From Loripinus fragilis (lineage: Eukaryota; Mollusca; Bivalvia; Lucinida; Lucinidae), in contig OZ026515.1 of NCBI GenBank assembly GCA_964019695.1, forward strand, positions 36,906,994 to 36,970,993: DNA of 64,000 nt, written 5' to 3'. The first letter of the stretch is position 1. Each line of letters starts with the position of its first letter. Made by a program: the position numbers and the translations under genes. The notes beneath the pieces are model-generated. The model had not been told where the DNA came from and ran no database searches. It saw nothing but the letters and a program-made list of their open reading frames with translations. This document shows positions 10,750 through 19,886 of this stretch, one piece after another.

Positions 10750-11140
10750 CAGGGTTCCCATATAAATTCAAAAACACAATTCCATGATTGTTCCATGATA
10801 TTCCATGATCAACAATGTAATTTCCATGACTATTTAATGCATGGCCTCCAACATCCCTTTTGAGCAGCATCTTCCCAACAGCATGCTTGTAGACCATGCA
10901 TGCATTTTGAAATAATTAAAACTTGAAACCACCAGTAGCCAGAAAACTAGCTGTCGGACACACAAGTGTCCTACAGCTAGTTTTCTGGCTACTGGTGGTT
11001 TCGTCAAATCATTTAACAAAATTCCATGATTTTTCCATGATCATTCAGATTTTTTCAAATTCCATGATTTTTCCATGCATGGAAGATTTTTTAGTGATTT
11101 TCCAGGTTTTCCATGATTTCCAGAGCTTGTGGGAACCCTG
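10750..11140. mobile_element. 391-bp MITE (hAT-like termini) inserted in the DIRS element
   Basis: The termini are inverted: CAGGGTTCCCATA at the left and TGTGGGAACCCTG at the right (CAGGGTTCCCACA read inward). The flanks AACAGA (10744-10749 and 11141-11146) form a 6-bp target-site duplication. DIRS copy 2 preserves the empty site (single AACGGA at 45213-45218). The CAGGG terminus resembles hAT elements, which usually make 8-bp duplications, so the superfamily is tentative. The interior is rich in TTCCATGAT words and holds a large hairpin at 10925-11002. There is no coding capacity. Confidence 0.88.
10925..11002. repeat. Long hairpin inside the MITE
   Basis: Two 37-nt arms begin GAAACCACCAGTAGCCAGAA and are complementary except for one position, leaving a 4-nt ACAA loop. 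It is flanked by unrelated AT-rich MITE sequence and lies near the element's centre. It may be a separate foldback insertion or the element's own core. Confidence 0.9.
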
Positions 11141-12079
11141 AACAGAAACACCGTGAAAAACTGTACATTATAGAATTATTGACTGAAGAATTTTAATCTT
11201 TTTCTGGTAACCAGAATTGTTCTCGCTCCTGTTTTGTTCAGGGTACATGGGCATCAATGCATCTTCTGCCATCGGCTTCTGAGAATTCAGCCCCAAATAC
11301 TTTAATTAGGTTTTCTCTGTATAAAACCGAGATTCAAAAAATGCTTCTGTCTGTCAAGACACTCACACCTGTGAGGGCTCATCTTGCATTGAAGTGGTTC
11401 AAGATGAACTGATTAAGGGCATTGGTTTTAGAAATCAAAATCATTATCCAACCAGCTCTTCCTCAGAGCAGTTTTATTTTTGAAGTTATATTCAAAATTA
11501 ATTTAGGATTCAAGGGGCTAGTCCTAACAATCCTATTAAATGTCCTCATTTGGACTCTATTATGTATTATGAAAGCATCCGACAGATTTCCTTCTTCTCC
11601 ATATATGAAGTCTTTGGTCAAGAGTCTATAAGATCTCTGACCAATGATGAAGTGAACCACCACTGTATGCAAGGTGTGTCACTTCAAACTTTTATGGTTT
11701 TTAGTTACACTTGAATGCTGGGGAAATTAGCTAGGGCTAGTTTCACACAATTCGTTCAGGTAAGTTTTATTGGAACTCTGTCTGCTTTGAATTCTTCAAT
11801 TTGATGAGGTGTGTAGCTACTTTCAGGTCTTGGCTCAATGACTGACGTTTTAGTATGTTTTGCTATGGACCTTCACTTACCAGAGGTATTACATTCCTGG
11901 CAAGTGTTCCTTGGATGTTCCTTTAGGTTCAGCCTATAGAGTCTACAACCCAAGGTTGGGTTTTAGATTTTGATGTGGCCAAATCTATTGGGAAGTTTCT
12001 ATAGTACTATGTGCCATTGCATCATGTTACAGTACTTCTTTTCTATTTATTTGAGAAAGAGAAATCCATGGGATCTCGG

Positions 12080-12822
12080 AGTCTATTAGGGATACCCATT
12101 TGCTCAGGCTTACCCAGCCTCTTTGGAGTCTTTGGGCACGGACTAGTACTTTCAGTCAGCCAGTCATACTTACTGATAGCAGATTGTAATATTAGTATGC
12201 CTGGTAACCAACAGACATGTGGTCACAGTCTGTTATAAGATATTATTGTTTATCTGTGTATCCATCCCAAATGTCAGGTTATTCCTCATTTTTGAGAGTA
12301 ACACCTTCAGGTCCAGAGAAGATTCAACTTCTGTAGAAGAAGAATCCATACTGGGCAGACATCCATAGAACCAGTTTCTTCTTTCATCTGAAGAGCAGCT
12401 ATTATAGCGGCTTTTCTGGTTCGCAAGAGACCAGTTTCAGATCTCTCTAAACTATTTGCCAATTCATGTTTTCCTTCAGTGAAAGGCATACTATATGCAT
12501 ATCTGTTTTTCTGTATGTTTTCCTTTAGTGGATCTTTGGGCCTGCATGTCTTTCTCTGGAAACACGTATGAGGCTTCTCTCTGGACTTGATTTATGCATT
12601 TTATCATCCTGCCCAGTGGTCTTGTCCTATCTGTTTCAAGTTCTATTCCTCAAGAACTTAGTTCGATTCTGTCCCTGGAAATTGTTTCCAATTGGGATAA
12701 GCAGAGCTGGTTTTCCAGTCAGACATTTTCTTTCTGAGAATGTGCTCTGTGTAGATAGGATCTCTTAGGCTTGTCTGTAGAAAGGTGCATGAGACTATTT
12801 CAATTATTTTGAGAATATTATA
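12080..12822 (+). pseudogene. DIRS reverse transcriptase, decayed, catalytic core missing
   Basis: Several phrases on the + strand, in different frames, match the conserved DIRS RT region as I know it. PFAQAYPASLESLGTD (12096-12143) corresponds to the segment preceding the RT. FLVRKRPVSDLSKLFA (12413-12460) resembles the 'F.V.KK...RPV.DLS.LN' palm motif. FSLDLIYAFYH (12575-12607) resembles motif A 'SLDLKDAYFH', with the catalytic Asp kept. AELVFQSDIFFLRMCSV (12701-12751) resembles the post-YxDD 'SEL.PSQ...FLG'. The distance between the last two is too short: the block with the LPFGL and YLDD motifs is absent. Copy 2 lacks it too. Stops and frameshifts are frequent. Confidence 0.78.
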
Positions 12823-12978
12823 GGAGCTAGTGTGGTGTAGTAAACAAACCACTCGCCTAAATAAGGGGTTCCAATTTGATCCCCGGCTCCTCCTTCTGTA
12901 GGATGAGACTTTATCCATGGTCCAGTCCACATATGTCTTTTTGTGTTGGTGGGATGTTTACACAAACACTCACACTCT
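12823..12978 (+). mobile_element. tRNA-derived SINE inside DIRS RT (copy 1)
   Basis: A tRNA-like head starts GGAGCTAGTGTGGTGTAGTA and has a T-arm-like GGGGTTCCAATTTGATCCCC, closed by GGCTCC, which pairs with the GGAGC start. A ~85-nt body to ~12978 follows. It splits the RT connection coding sequence. Candidate flanking repeats (TGAGAATATTA and TGAGATTGTTA) are imperfect. The same insertion is present at 46961-47113. Confidence 0.7.
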
Positions 12979-13900
12979 GAGATTGTTATCTTGTTCAGCC
13001 CGAGATCTATTCTCTCTTAGGCCGTTTGGAGTCCATTGCTCCAACTCTGCCAAATGGCAGAGCTGTCAAGCATTGCTGCTGTGGCACATCTAGCCTTCTG
13101 ACACCAGACCATCATGGGATTTTTCATTTCCCTAGGTCTTTGGTTCAGTCCAGCTATATTCCAATGGTTGAACAGGGAATTCCTGTAAATCATAGAGCTT
13201 TTAGGCAGGCCTCCCTCAGACTTGTCAATTTCATGGACACAAGTATGTTGGCTGAGGAACCCATCTAGGTGCTCTTTCAGCTTCCGGCCAATGGTCTGTT
13301 CCTTGGCAGGAACAACATATCTATGGTCTTTTTTCAGAGTTGTCATGCTCTCTGAAAAACATTCTTATGAATATTACTACTGTTATGTATTACTGTCAGC
13401 AGATAGTATTTAAGTGGTAGTTTTCTTAACAAGAAGGGGGGGGGGGAGTCATGCACCTTGTCATTCTTGGTTATCGATCAGTTATATTGGTGCATGAATG
13501 CTTTGTGGCTCATGGCCTGTATTGTTCCAGGGAATTGAATTTCTGACCTATTCATTTTTTATTTTTATGAACGGTAGATTACAGAGTAGACCATATATAG
13601 GACACTCTGTTTACGATTCTCGTATTCTGGAAAGTCCCTCACTTAGTCCTGTTTACCAGAGTCTAACAATTGACTTCCATTTTTCCATTTCTTAATTGCA
13701 CTATCACAGGCTTGGACAGTGGACAGCATGCCCCTTCATGGGAGGGAATGATATTTGGAAAAGAACTTGGTTGTTTTTTTTCCTATTAGATACATGCTGG
13801 AATGTCATCTGTTCTTACAGTCCTGCTCTTCTGCTGGTTGCACCAGAAGTCTGGACTCCTTCAGGCGGATCATTGATCCTGACTCATTCTGGTATGCCTT
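12979..13900 (+). pseudogene. DIRS RT C-terminus, RNase H and downstream region, decayed
   Basis: From 13014 the frame reads LLGRLESIAPTLPNGRAVKH (one frameshift near 13025), matching the DIRS segment 'LLG...S....PLGR...R'. FMDTSM (Asp at 13236) corresponds to the RNase H 'FTDAS' motif. After a frameshift, SFLNKKGG (13419-13442) corresponds to the 'YLNKQGG' motif. LLLVAPEVW (13828-13854) corresponds to the 'VLLIAP.WP' motif between RNase H and recombinase in DIRS elements. Several stops separate these blocks, so no functional protein can be made. Confidence 0.78.
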
Positions 13901-14039
13901 CTGGTCTGCTTGCACACTTGGCTGTGCTGCGAGGAGTTCTTCTTTAGGCAGCAATTTTTATAATCTGCCGAGAGAGAATTTGTGCTTCAAGCTATTCACT
14001 CAGTCTTATTTTTTTCTGATATGACTGTGGTATGTATTG

Positions 14040-14640
14040 GTCTTCTAGCGGGAGATATATCCAATGGACCATCTGTTATGTTTCTTGACAGATTTTCTTC
14101 TTCCTTTTTGAGGAGAAGCTAGATTTAAGACAGATACATGCTGAAGCTTTCATTGTCTTCAGTAGGTCTCTTCATCCTGCTCTCTCTGATATTATCAGAT
14201 ATGAGATTGGAGAGTCTTTCTAACCGGGCTGCACTTCCTTGTGCTCTTCCCTTGAGTTTTTTTCCATTCAAGAAGTCAATATTTTCTTCTGTCTTCTTGT
14301 TTTGAGACTTTTGCGCATTACACAGAAAAAATCTCTGATTTCACTTCTTGGCTAGAGATTCAGTGATGGTCATCTTTTGATTATCAGTCTCTTCTGTTAA
14401 GTGTAATTTCAACCAACATATTGTGGTTGTATTACATTTCTTCCAAGATTAAGGCTATCAGTAGCAGGAGTTCCCATTTAGATCCCTGCTCTATTTTTTC
14501 TGGCATGGACATTTTATCGTCCAGTTTGTGCCTTACATTTTATGTGTTGGGAATTGTGTCCTGGGTCAGATGTGGCACTTTATGGTGTCCATTCCTGATC
14601 TTTGCCTTCTTCCTTACTTACCTTGAGATAGGAAGTTTTC
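14040..14640 (+). pseudogene. DIRS tyrosine recombinase, decayed
   Basis: FLFEEKLDLRQIH (14101-14139) and the following residues to ~14220 match the N-terminal core-binding part of DIRS recombinases ('FL..LFE..L...TI..Y.S.IS'). A frame around 14290-14340 keeps helix-like hydrophobic spacing. I could not identify the catalytic Arg-His-x-x-Arg-Tyr set with confidence. This domain is absent from copy 2, which is truncated before it. Confidence 0.6.
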
Positions 14641-15504
14641 TTATGTTCTTTTGAGGTATATAATAGGGATATGGGTTTCTACTATATCTAGATGGATAGT
14701 AGATAAGATAAGAAATTTTAATTAAAGATGGCATGACAGTAAAACAGAGAAACATAAGCTCTTATGAGCTATTGACTGTCTAATGAGCTTTTAGACTCTG
14801 TGTATGCCTTTCCTACATACTACGTGCATGGATGGTTGACATTGCGTTTTGCCTATGCCAGTCTGATTTCTTACCTTTCTGTGCTCATGTGCTTAGAACT
14901 TGAGTTCAAGTATTATTGGTTGCATGAACAAGTTCTGTGGATTCAGTTTTAGCTGGCTTTTGGGGTTCGATAAATCCTTTTAATAGGTTCTATCTTTAGA
15001 TTACAGGTTTATTTTGATAATCTGCTTATCTTGGTCTTATTCTGTCAGATTAATAGTTTTCTTGTTGAATATTTCTTGACCGCAACATTATTGAACCTTT
15101 TTTCATGGTGTACTGCACGGTGATTATTTTCTCACCAATCATAACCAGACACGTGATTGCTTCATACAAAATGGCGGACATTCAGGAAATCTCCTTGTGT
15201 TCAATAGGATCATTATCCTTTCTTCATGTTTTTTCATGAATTTTTCGGGGAATTCGGCTCAACAGATTTTTGGAGAGGACAGCATTTGTTTTCAATCCTT
15301 AAAAATTGTTCTATGATGGCAACCATGCTTTGTGTCAGCCTGTATGACATCAAAATGTTCTGTTGTTGTCATACACAGATTTTGTTTACGTTGTTGATTG
15401 CCGAGCTGAATAATGTAACCCCTATGTTGAATGGTAAGTCAATCTTTTGACTTAGTTATTCCCATTCATTGACAGATTTTTCCCACCATCCAGAAAGATA
15501 AAAT
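14641..15504. other. DIRS 3' non-coding region
   Basis: No recognisable protein motif was found. Around 15125-15175 there are a CCAATCA word, a CACGTG E-box and an AAAATGGCGGAC word matching the YY1 consensus. These could be promoter elements of the retroelement. Nothing else was supportable. Confidence 0.4.
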
Positions 15505-15601
15505 CTAGTATAATGTAATATTGTTGTGAGATAGATGATATAAATTTTATATGTTTGTTCCAACGTAAATATTTATCAATCTATACTCACCACAACATTA
15601 C
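15505..15601. repeat. DIRS internal complementary region (ICR)
   Basis: 15508-15538 is the reverse complement of the left outer end (GTAATATTGTTGTGAGATAG against CTAACTCACGACAATATTAC). Immediately after it, 15549-15601 is the reverse complement of the right outer end (GTTCCAACGTAAATATTTAT against ATAAATATTTATGTTGGAAC at 15850-15869). An ICR of under 100 bp joining both end sequences beside the right ITR is the hallmark of DIRS1-type elements, where it is thought to template circularisation. Confidence 0.8.
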
Positions 15602-15654
15602 GATGAGGCCCAGGCAAGCTTATAGCATGCTTTCTACCTCCCTGCATATCTGTT

Positions 15655-15877
15655 TTTCTGTATGTTTTCTCACATTAGAGGAAGTTAACAGTTATAAGTT
15701 TAGCAAGAGCATGCTTTTATTGTAATTGATTTACACGGGGTTACATGTCTATGTTCATATCGGCAGTTTGTCATGGCTGGTGATTAAGTCCGGGTCATTC
15801 TGGGGAATAGAGGGTAGCATAATGTAATATTGTTGTGAGTATAGATTCATAAATATTTATGTTGGAACAAGCATATA
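15655..15877 (-). repeat. DIRS copy 1 right inverted terminal repeat
   Basis: In reverse complement it matches the left ITR for ~180 bp, then extends ~35 bp further (to GTTGGAACAAGCATATA) with sequence that appears only in the ICR. A right-end extension of this type is known for DIRS1. Confidence 0.8.
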
Positions 15878-15880
15878 ATG

Positions 15881-16872
15881 TTTATTCCACAAAAAAAGCC
15901 AATATAGCCTAAATCTAAGTCAAAAAAGGGCCATTACTCAGTCAAAAGTTTGTGAATAACCTCCAAATTAAACCCAGACTTGTATTTTATTATGCTTTAG
16001 CCTTCTGTAAAGTTTAAGAGAAATTGTTGCATCCTTTCAAAAGTTATTGATCGGAAACCACAAACTGACAATTTAGATTAAATTTAAGTCAAAAAAGGGC
16101 CATAACTCAGTCAAAATTTTGCAAATTACCCCACCCTTATAAAACTTGGCCTGTATTTTATGATGCTTGACCCTTCTGTAAAGTTTAAATGAAATTGATG
16201 CATCCCTTCAAGAGTTATCGATCAGAAACCAAAAGTGTGAGGCTGCGGACAACGACGCTGCCACCAGAGTCATGATCCCTATATGTCATCCTTGTTTCGC
16301 AGGCAACACAATTACCAAACAAGAGGGTGGAGTGGCCCTAAATCGCTAAACTGAGTTTTGTTTAAAGCTTTCATATAGGTATCCGTTGAAAGCTGGTCAT
16401 GTCTCTGGTGACCTGGCCGCGTAGCGCAGTCGGTAACGTGTCTGGCAACAGATGCGAGTCTGACTGCTAATCCAGGGGTCGCGAGTTCAATCCCGCCCCG
16501 GTCCCATACTTTCGTGGAGATTGATCATCTAATTTCTACGGTCATTCTCCTCCCTTCCGCTGAATCATTCAAGAAGGGTTGTTTTCAGTTACAAGCAAAA
16601 GTATGTGCACGAAGTACTGTTTAACTGCTTGTTCAAGCTTGCCCAGGAAAAAGTGTGGTTAAGTGAACTGACCGTCCCGCAATGACCATAGCTGTTGACT
16701 TGGGACGTAAAGCTACAAAACAAACAAAAAAAAGTCTCTGGTGGCACCTGGGGTGGGTCCAATTTTGGCCCCAGGGGCATAATTTGAACAAACTTGGTAG
16801 AGGTCTACTAGGTCATGCTACATACCAAATATCAAGGCTCTAGGCCTTATGGTTTCAGACAAGAAAATTTCA
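15881..16872 (+). mobile_element. Pearl-like tandem-repeat-containing element (copy alpha), split by a SINE
   Basis: It matches 41336-41880 (copy gamma) and 38701-38880 (copy beta). The 5' part holds two ~170-bp direct repeats (15905-16074, 16075-16245) marked by GGGCCATAACTCAGTCAAAA and CTTCTGTAAAGTTTAA. A C/G-rich stretch, a GAGTTTTGTTTAAAGCTTTC segment and the first ~165-bp core monomer (GGGGCATAATTTGAACAAAC, CATACCAAATATCAAGGCTC) follow. It is interrupted at 16411-16733 and truncated at 16872 by a SINE fragment. The organisation recalls bivalve 'pearl'/tandem-repeat MITEs (family assignment inferred). Confidence 0.7.
16411..16733 (+). mobile_element. Full-length 323-bp SINE inside copy alpha
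   Basis: A 10-bp target-site duplication, GTCTCTGGTG, flanks it exactly (16401-16410 and 16734-16743), and copies beta and gamma show the unbroken element. The head has an A-box TAGCGCAGTCGG, a B-box GAGTTCAATCCC and an extra-long variable arm with GCTAATC at the anticodon position, suggesting a tRNA-Ser origin. A ~200-bp body ends CTACAAAACAAACAAAAA. The RNA polymerase III promoter looks intact. Confidence 0.9.
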
Positions 16873-16924
16873 CTGCCCCTCCGTCTCACGTCAAGCACTC
16901 TACCACTGAGCCACTGGGCTCCCT
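16873..16924 (-). mobile_element. SINE 5'-head fragment
   Basis: On the minus strand it reads GGGAGCCCAGTGGCTCAGTG and GTAGAGTGCTTGA, the head of the SINE complete at 32911-33116. It lies exactly between the truncated pearl-like element and the 84-bp array. Confidence 0.7.
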
Positions 16925-17845
16925 AAATTCTAAAATATGAACCAATTTATGAGTACTTAAGCCAGGAATTCAAATGTGGTACAAGTTAAACTGAAGAATA
17001 CTGAAGTAAAGAATACTAAAATGTGAACCAATTTACGAGTACTTAAGCCGGGAATTCAAATATGGTACAAGTTTAACTGGACAATACTGAAGTAAAGAAT
17101 TCTTAAATGTGAACCAATTTATGAGTACTTAAGCCAGGAATTCAAATGTGGTAAAAGTTAAACTGAAGAGCACTTGAAGTAAAGAATTCTAAAATGTGAA
17201 CCAATTTGTACTTAAACCGGGAACTCAAATATGGTACAAGTTAAACTTAAGAGTACTTAAGTAAAGAATTCTAAAATGTGAACCAATTTATGAGTACTAA
17301 AGCCAGGAATTCAAATGTGGTTCAAGTTAAACTTAAGGAGTACTGAATTTAGCAAGAAATTCTACTGTGAACCGATTTAATAGTACTTAAGCCAGGAATT
17401 CAACTGTGGTCAGGTTAAACCAAAGAGTAATAATATAAAACAAGTACTTAAGCCAGGAATTAGAATATGGTACAAGTTAAACTGAAGAGTACTGAAGTAA
17501 GGAATTCTAATGTGAACCAATTTATGAGTACTTAAGCCAGGAATTCAAATGTGGTCAGGTTTAACCCAAGAGCACTGAAGTAAGGAATCTAATATAAAAC
17601 AAGTAATCAAACCAGGAGTTCAAATGTGGAACAAGTTAAACAGAAAAGTGCTGAAGTGAGGAATTTTAATCTAAAACAGGTTATGAGTACTTAAGCCAGG
17701 AATTCAAATATGGTACAAGTTAGACTAAAGAGGACTGAAGTGAGGAATTCTAATGAGAAACAATTTATGAGTACTTAAGCAAGAAATTCAAATGTGGTAT
17801 AGTACAAGTTAAACTAAGGTTTATAAAGTGAAGAATTCTAATTTG
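16925..17845 (+). repeat. ~84-bp tandem repeat, array II
   Basis: About eleven units of the family at 6861-7480 carry two subtypes: AAAATGTGAACCAATTTATG early, AATGAGAAACAATTTATGAG late. The late subtype is the one in array I, so the array grades into it towards the module side. Two units near 17420-17460 and 17580-17620 are shortened. Confidence 0.9.
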
Positions 17846-18059
17846 GTACAAGTAAAATTGATTACAAACTAAAAACACTTGAACTGTCTGGTAGGAAAAA
17901 CTAAAATATATCACACATTTAAATACTGGAACACTCTAGAATGAAAAAACAAAAGATTACATACTAAAAATACAGGAACACTCTGGAAAGAAAAAAGCTT
18001 ATTGATTACATTTAACTTCAAATACTGGATTAAACTAAAAAGAAAAAAAAAGCTTTTTG
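17846..18059. repeat. Cassette linker (second)
   Basis: The same AT-rich sequence with CTGGAAC words as 7481-7710, slightly shorter before the module. Confidence 0.75.
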
Positions 18060-18274
18060 AATCTGGAACAATCCAGTCCTATCTCTTTTACTGTCTTTAT
18101 GGAACTAACCTTGGTATCCCTGGCGTTTCAGTTCTGTCTCCTATGGTAAGTGCATACCTGAATGTCACTATGGACCAGACTATACCCGGTCTTCTCCCAG
18201 AGATAACTCCACGATGCAACCGTTTTAGTACCATCAACACAACCTAATCCTACGGGCCTCAGCGTTCAGACAGC
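18060..18274 (+). repeat. ~215-bp cassette module, copy 2
   Basis: Nearly identical to 7711-7925. The + frame is open through the module, ending ...FSTINTT then TAA at 18245-18247. Followed directly by the minisatellite. Confidence 0.85.
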
Positions 18275-18655
18275 AGGAACAGAGAAGCAGGAACACTGGA
18301 AAACAGGAACACTGGAAAAAGGGAACAATGGTAAACAGGAACATCTGAAAAAAGGAAGAGAAACACGACACTGGAAAACAGGAACACTGACAACAGGAAC
18401 AGAGAAACAAGGCACTCAAAAACAGGAACACTGACAACAGGAACAGAGAAGCAAGGCACTGAAAACAGGAACAGGAGAAATAAGGCACTGGAAAACAGGA
18501 ACACTGGAAAACAGAACCATCTGAAAACAGGAACAGCGAAAGGGGAACACTGAAAATGGGAAGAATGGAAAACAGGAATATCTGAAAACAGGAACAGAAA
18601 AACAGGAACACTGGACAACAGGAACATCCGAAAATAGGAACAGAGAAACAGGAAC
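18275..18655 (+). repeat. 14-16-bp minisatellite, array 2
   Basis: Same unit variants as 7926-8625, plus a distinctive GGAACACTGACAACA variant repeated around 18385-18440. Confidence 0.9.
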
Positions 18656-18855
18656 AAGAGGACAGACAGCAGCAGGGAATATAAAGAGAATGGGAGAGAA
18701 GAACAGAGCAGCAGCAGGCAGTACTAAGAGAAAGGGAGAACAACAAGCCATAGCAACAGCAGTGAACATAAAGAGAAGAGAGTAATAAGGACAGAGCAGC
18801 AGCAAGGAATATAAAGGGAAAAGGAGAACAATAAGACAGAGCAATAGCAGGGTAT
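18656..18855 (+). repeat. 45-bp-type minisatellite, short array
   Basis: About four diverged units containing CAGCAGCAGGGAATATAAAG and AAGAGAGTAATA words, in the same position relative to the module as 8626-9050. Confidence 0.8.
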
Positions 18856-19168
18856 ACGAAGAGGACTAAAGTGAGGTATTCTTACGAGAAAAATGTTATG
18901 AGTACCCAAGCAAGGAATTCAAATATGGTATGAGTACAAATTGATTACAAACTAAAAACACTGGAACTATCTAGTAGGAAAAAAATAAAATATATTACAA
19001 ACTTATACACTGGAACATTCTAGAATGGAAACAAATGATTACATACTATAAATACTGGAACAATCTAGAAAGAAAAAAGCTAATTGATTACATTTAACTT
19101 CAAATACTGGATTAATCTAAAAAGAAAAACTAAGCTTATTGATAACAAACTACAATTCTGGAACAATA
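18856..19168 (+). repeat. 84-bp remnant and cassette linker (third)
   Basis: One degenerate 84-bp unit (18860-18935) leads into the linker, as at 9051-9209. Here the linker is uninterrupted, so it shows the arrangement expected before the DIRS insertion. Confidence 0.75.
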
Positions 19169-19380
19169 TCTGGAACAATCCAGTCCTATCTCTTTTACTG
19201 TCTTTAAGGAACTAACCTTGGTATCCCTGGCGTTTCAGTTCTGTCTCGTATGGTAAGTGCATACCTGAATATCACTATGGACCAGACTATACCCGGTCTT
19301 CTCCCAGAGATAACTCCACGATCCAACCGTTTTAGAACCATCAACACAACCTAATCCTACGGGCCTCAGCGTTCAGACAG
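19169..19380 (+). repeat. ~215-bp cassette module, copy 3
   Basis: Same module. TATGGAACT is TAAGGAACT here, putting a stop in the frame that is open in copies 1 and 2. The donor-like word reads CGTATGGTAAGT. Confidence 0.85.
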
Positions 19381-19608
19381 CTGGAACAGAGAAGCAGGAA
19401 CACTGGAAAACAGGAACACTGGAAAACAGGAACACTGAAAAACAGGAACACTGGAAAAAAGGAACATTGGAAAGCAGGAATATCTGAAAACAGGAACAGA
19501 GAAACAGGAACAATGGAAAACAGGAACAATGGAAAACTGGAACATCTGAAATCAGGAAACAAGACACTGGAAAACAGGGAAAATGGAAATCAGGAACATC
19601 TGAAAATG
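19381..19608 (+). repeat. 14-16-bp minisatellite, array 3
   Basis: A short array of the GGAACACTGGAAAACA family. It stops abruptly at 19608, where a shortened linker (from TACTTCATATACTGGATTAA) begins. Confidence 0.9.
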
Positions 19609-19671
19609 GGATATACTTCATATACTGGATTAATCTAAAAAGAAAACAGCTTATTGATAACAAACTACAAA
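19609..19671. repeat. Truncated cassette linker
   Basis: Only the last ~63 bp of the linker remain. The 84-bp repeat and 45-bp segments are missing between modules 3 and 4, suggesting an internal deletion or a shortened duplication. Confidence 0.7.
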
Positions 19672-19886
19672 ATCTGGAACAATCCAGTCCTATCTCTTTT
19701 ACTGTCTTTATTAAACTAACCTTGGTATCCCTGGCGTTTCAGTTCTGTCTCGTATGGTAAGTGCATACCTGAATGTCACTATGGACCAGACTATACCCGG
19801 TCTTCTCCCAGAGATAACTCCACGATGCAACCGTTTTAGTACCATCAACACAACCTAATCCTACGGGCCTCAGCGTTCAGACAGCA
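19672..19886 (+). repeat. ~215-bp cassette module, copy 4
   Basis: The same module, with TATGGAACT changed to TATTAAACT (stop) and the CGTATGGTAAGT variant shared with copy 3. That shared variant pairs copies 3 and 4 as the most recent duplicates. Confidence 0.85.

Larger units (their letters stand above)
9740..11950 (+). pseudogene. Putative DIRS gag region, decayed
   Basis: Between the left ITR and the RT, the + strand shows short frame fragments interrupted by stops. One reads VSDVENPSSLFLTAGSN from ~9823; another contains Arg/Ser-rich pieces from ~10030. The region aligns with copy 2 (44190-46130), so it is element sequence. Gag identity rests only on position; I recognise no motif. It is interrupted by the MITE at 10750-11140. 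Confidence 0.35.
9205..15877 (+). mobile_element. DIRS1-like tyrosine-recombinase retroelement, copy 1 (decayed)
   Basis: The ~6.7-kb element has the DIRS1 architecture: a left inverted terminal repeat (9210-9392), a right one in reverse complement (~15655-15877), and a ~97-bp internal complementary region (15505-15601) that joins reverse complements of the two outer ends. Decayed + strand frames run in the order putative gag, reverse transcriptase/RNase H, tyrosine recombinase. DIRS elements integrate by tyrosine recombinase and leave no target-site duplication, and none is seen. All frames carry stops and frameshifts, and the RT catalytic block is missing, so it cannot be autonomous. It carries two nested insertions (10750-11140, 12823-12978). 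Net of those it is ~6.1 kb. Confidence 0.82.

Noticed and set aside
12307..12489. Minus-strand 60-codon frame within the DIRS element
   Set aside because: The + strand at the same place carries the recognisable RT palm motif; the minus frame is its shadow.
16411..16500. Functional tRNA-Ser gene
   Set aside because: The tRNA-like part is fused to a ~230-bp body with a CAAA tail and a target-site duplication, so it is a SINE head.
18002..18247. 81-codon frame across the 215-bp module as a conserved exon
   Set aside because: Two of four copies have in-frame stops at the same codon region, and the 14-nt 'exon' implied by splice-like words is implausible.
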